Shown: piece after piece, positions 5,913-6,847 of the stretch
Position numbering within the stretch: the first letter of the stretch is position 1
How the letters are laid out: every line of letters starts with the position of its first letter
NCBI GenBank assembly: GCA_903893935.1
Contig: CAITOD010000055.1
Location: 1-6,847 of the forward strand
DNA length: 6,847 bases
Reading direction: 5' to 3'
From: an uncultured Sphingomonadales bacterium
Lineage (GTDB): Bacteria; Pseudomonadota; Alphaproteobacteria; Sphingomonadales; Sphingomonadaceae
Program-made: the position numbers and the translations under genes
The notes under the pieces: generated by a model
What the model saw: only the letters and a program-made list of their open reading frames with translations
Told to the model about the DNA's origin: nothing
The model's database searches: none

Positions 5913-6847
5913 ATCTGCCCCTCCGCCATCGCCAGGTCATAGGCTTCGCTCAGCGCCATCCAGCCCGCTTCAACTTCTTCGAGTTTCGATGCGGCAAGGC
6001 CACGGCGGCGCGACAATTCGCCCATCGACAGTTTGGCAAGCTCGCCCGTCACCCGATCGGGCTCGAACATCGCGCGATCGAGCGCGCTGATTTCGGCCTG
6101 CAATTTCGCAATCGTGCTTTCGGCGTCGATCACTTTCTTCTTCATGCCGCGCAGTTGTTCGCGCAATTGCGCATTGGCCTTGCGGTCGGCTTTGGCGCCG
6201 CCTCTGGCCTTGTCCCCTTCGGTTTTGGGCTGGTTGCGGCCGAGCACGAAGTCGATGTAATCGTCCATCGCGCCATCGAACGACTGCGCGGTGCCGTTAT
6301 CGACCAGCACCAGCCGATCGGCGGCCAGTTCGACCATATGGCGGTCGTGGCTGATCAGGATCACCGCGCCTTTGTAGCTGTTGAGCGCCTGGACCAGCGC
6401 TTCGCGCGCATCGACATCGAGGTGGTTGGTCGGCTCGTCGAGGATCAGCAGATGCGGGGCGTGGCGGGTGACCAGCGCGAGCGCCAGCCGGGCGCGCTCG
6501 CCGCCCGACAACGTGCGCACTTCGGCGGTCGCGCGATGCCCCGAAAAACCGAACCGGCCCAACTGGCTGCGGATCGCCTGCTGCGTGGCGCCTGGCATCG
6601 CACGCGCCATATGCACCAGCGGGGTGGCATCGCCGGCCAGTTCCTCAACCTGGTACTGGGTGAAATAGCCGATGCGCATTTTGGCGCTTGCATTCATCGC
6701 GCCTTCCATCGCCGGCAATTGCGCGGCGAGCAGGCGCGCCAGCGTGGTCTTGCCGTTGCCGTTGCGCCCGAGCAGCGCGATGCGGTCATCGGGGTCGATC
6801 CGCAAGTTGAGCCGCTTCAGGATCGGCGTTTCGCTGTAGCCGACCGC
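5909..6847 (-). CDS. ABC-F family ATPase, C-terminal part (5' end outside window)
   Basis: About 312 residues are visible, corresponding to the second nucleotide-binding domain and the C-terminal tail of a protein that is normally 520-640 residues long. ABC-F proteins have two ATPase domains and no membrane part; they act on ribosomes or in stress tolerance rather than in transport. Counting from the window edge, Walker A is GRNGNGKTT (27-35), the Q-loop Q64, the signature LSGGER (113-118), Walker B LLILDEPTNHLD (133-144) and the switch histidine H167 (ISHDRHM). The LDEPTNHLD form is characteristic of ABC-F. A charged linker and predicted coiled coil (about 205-300, ANAQLREQLRGMKKKVIDAE onwards) resembles the YheS/Uup-type C-terminus. 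The frame is open to the edge (AVGYSETPILKRLNLRID), so no start is visible. The TAG stop is supplied by the palindromic element. Which ABC-F subfamily it belongs to is uncertain. Confidence 0.95.
   Translation of the reverse strand, partial: AVGYSETPILKRLNLRIDPDDRIALLGRNGNGKTTLARLLAAQLPAMEGAMNASAKMRIGYFTQYQVEELAGDATPLVHMARAMPGATQQAIRSQLGRFGFSGHRATAEVRTLSGGERARLALALVTRHAPHLLILDEPTNHLDVDAREALVQALNSYKGAVILISHDRHMVELAADRLVLVDNGTAQSFDGAMDDYIDFVLGRNQPKTEGDKARGGAKADRKANAQLREQLRGMKKKVIDAESTIAKLQAEISALDRAMFEPDRVTGELAKLSMGELSRRRGLAASKLEEVEAGWMALSEAYDLAMAEGQI

Overview
The window is GC-rich and densely coded. Its gene repertoire, codon choice and repeat content suggest an alphaproteobacterium, most likely of the Sphingomonadales (Novosphingobium/Sphingomonas-like). 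This placement is inferred from protein style and from an alphaproteobacterial palindromic repeat recognised from memory; no search was run.

Left part (1-2152, minus strand): an RND multidrug-efflux operon. A membrane-fusion (periplasmic adaptor) gene of the MdtA type is followed, with a 4-base GTGA overlap, by an MdtB-type RND permease gene that runs off the left edge. The adaptor seems to use a rare CTG start behind a perfect GGAGG. A 308-bp non-coding stretch (2153-2460) separates this operon from a divergent gene.

Middle part (2461-5117): a PaaI-type hotdog thioesterase gene (+) ends inside its own intrinsic terminator. Convergent to it is a small beta-rich protein of unknown function (-) containing three VDGD repeats. 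Next come an Lrp/AsnC regulator (-) and, divergent from it, an NAD-dependent L-alanine dehydrogenase (+). Related GCAA...CCCG motifs in the lrp-ald intergenic region are good candidates for Lrp-type operator sites, so the regulator probably controls alanine catabolism.

Right part (5118-6847): a compact type II toxin-antitoxin operon follows ald. It has a consensus -35 box, two tandem ATCATGAT palindromes between and over the promoter boxes, a ribbon-helix-helix antitoxin, and a Doc/Fic-fold toxin overlapping it by ATGA. A 107-bp RIME-like palindromic element then fills the whole gap to a convergent ABC-F ATPase gene, whose 5' end is beyond the right edge. The CTAG ends of this element supply the TAG stop codons of both flanking genes.

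Most of the window is ordinary chromosomal content. The parts most worth a second look are the toxin-antitoxin module with its operator, the repeat that supplies two stop codons, the lrp/ald operator candidates and the CTG start. I see no CRISPR array, tRNA, rRNA, insertion sequence or prophage gene.
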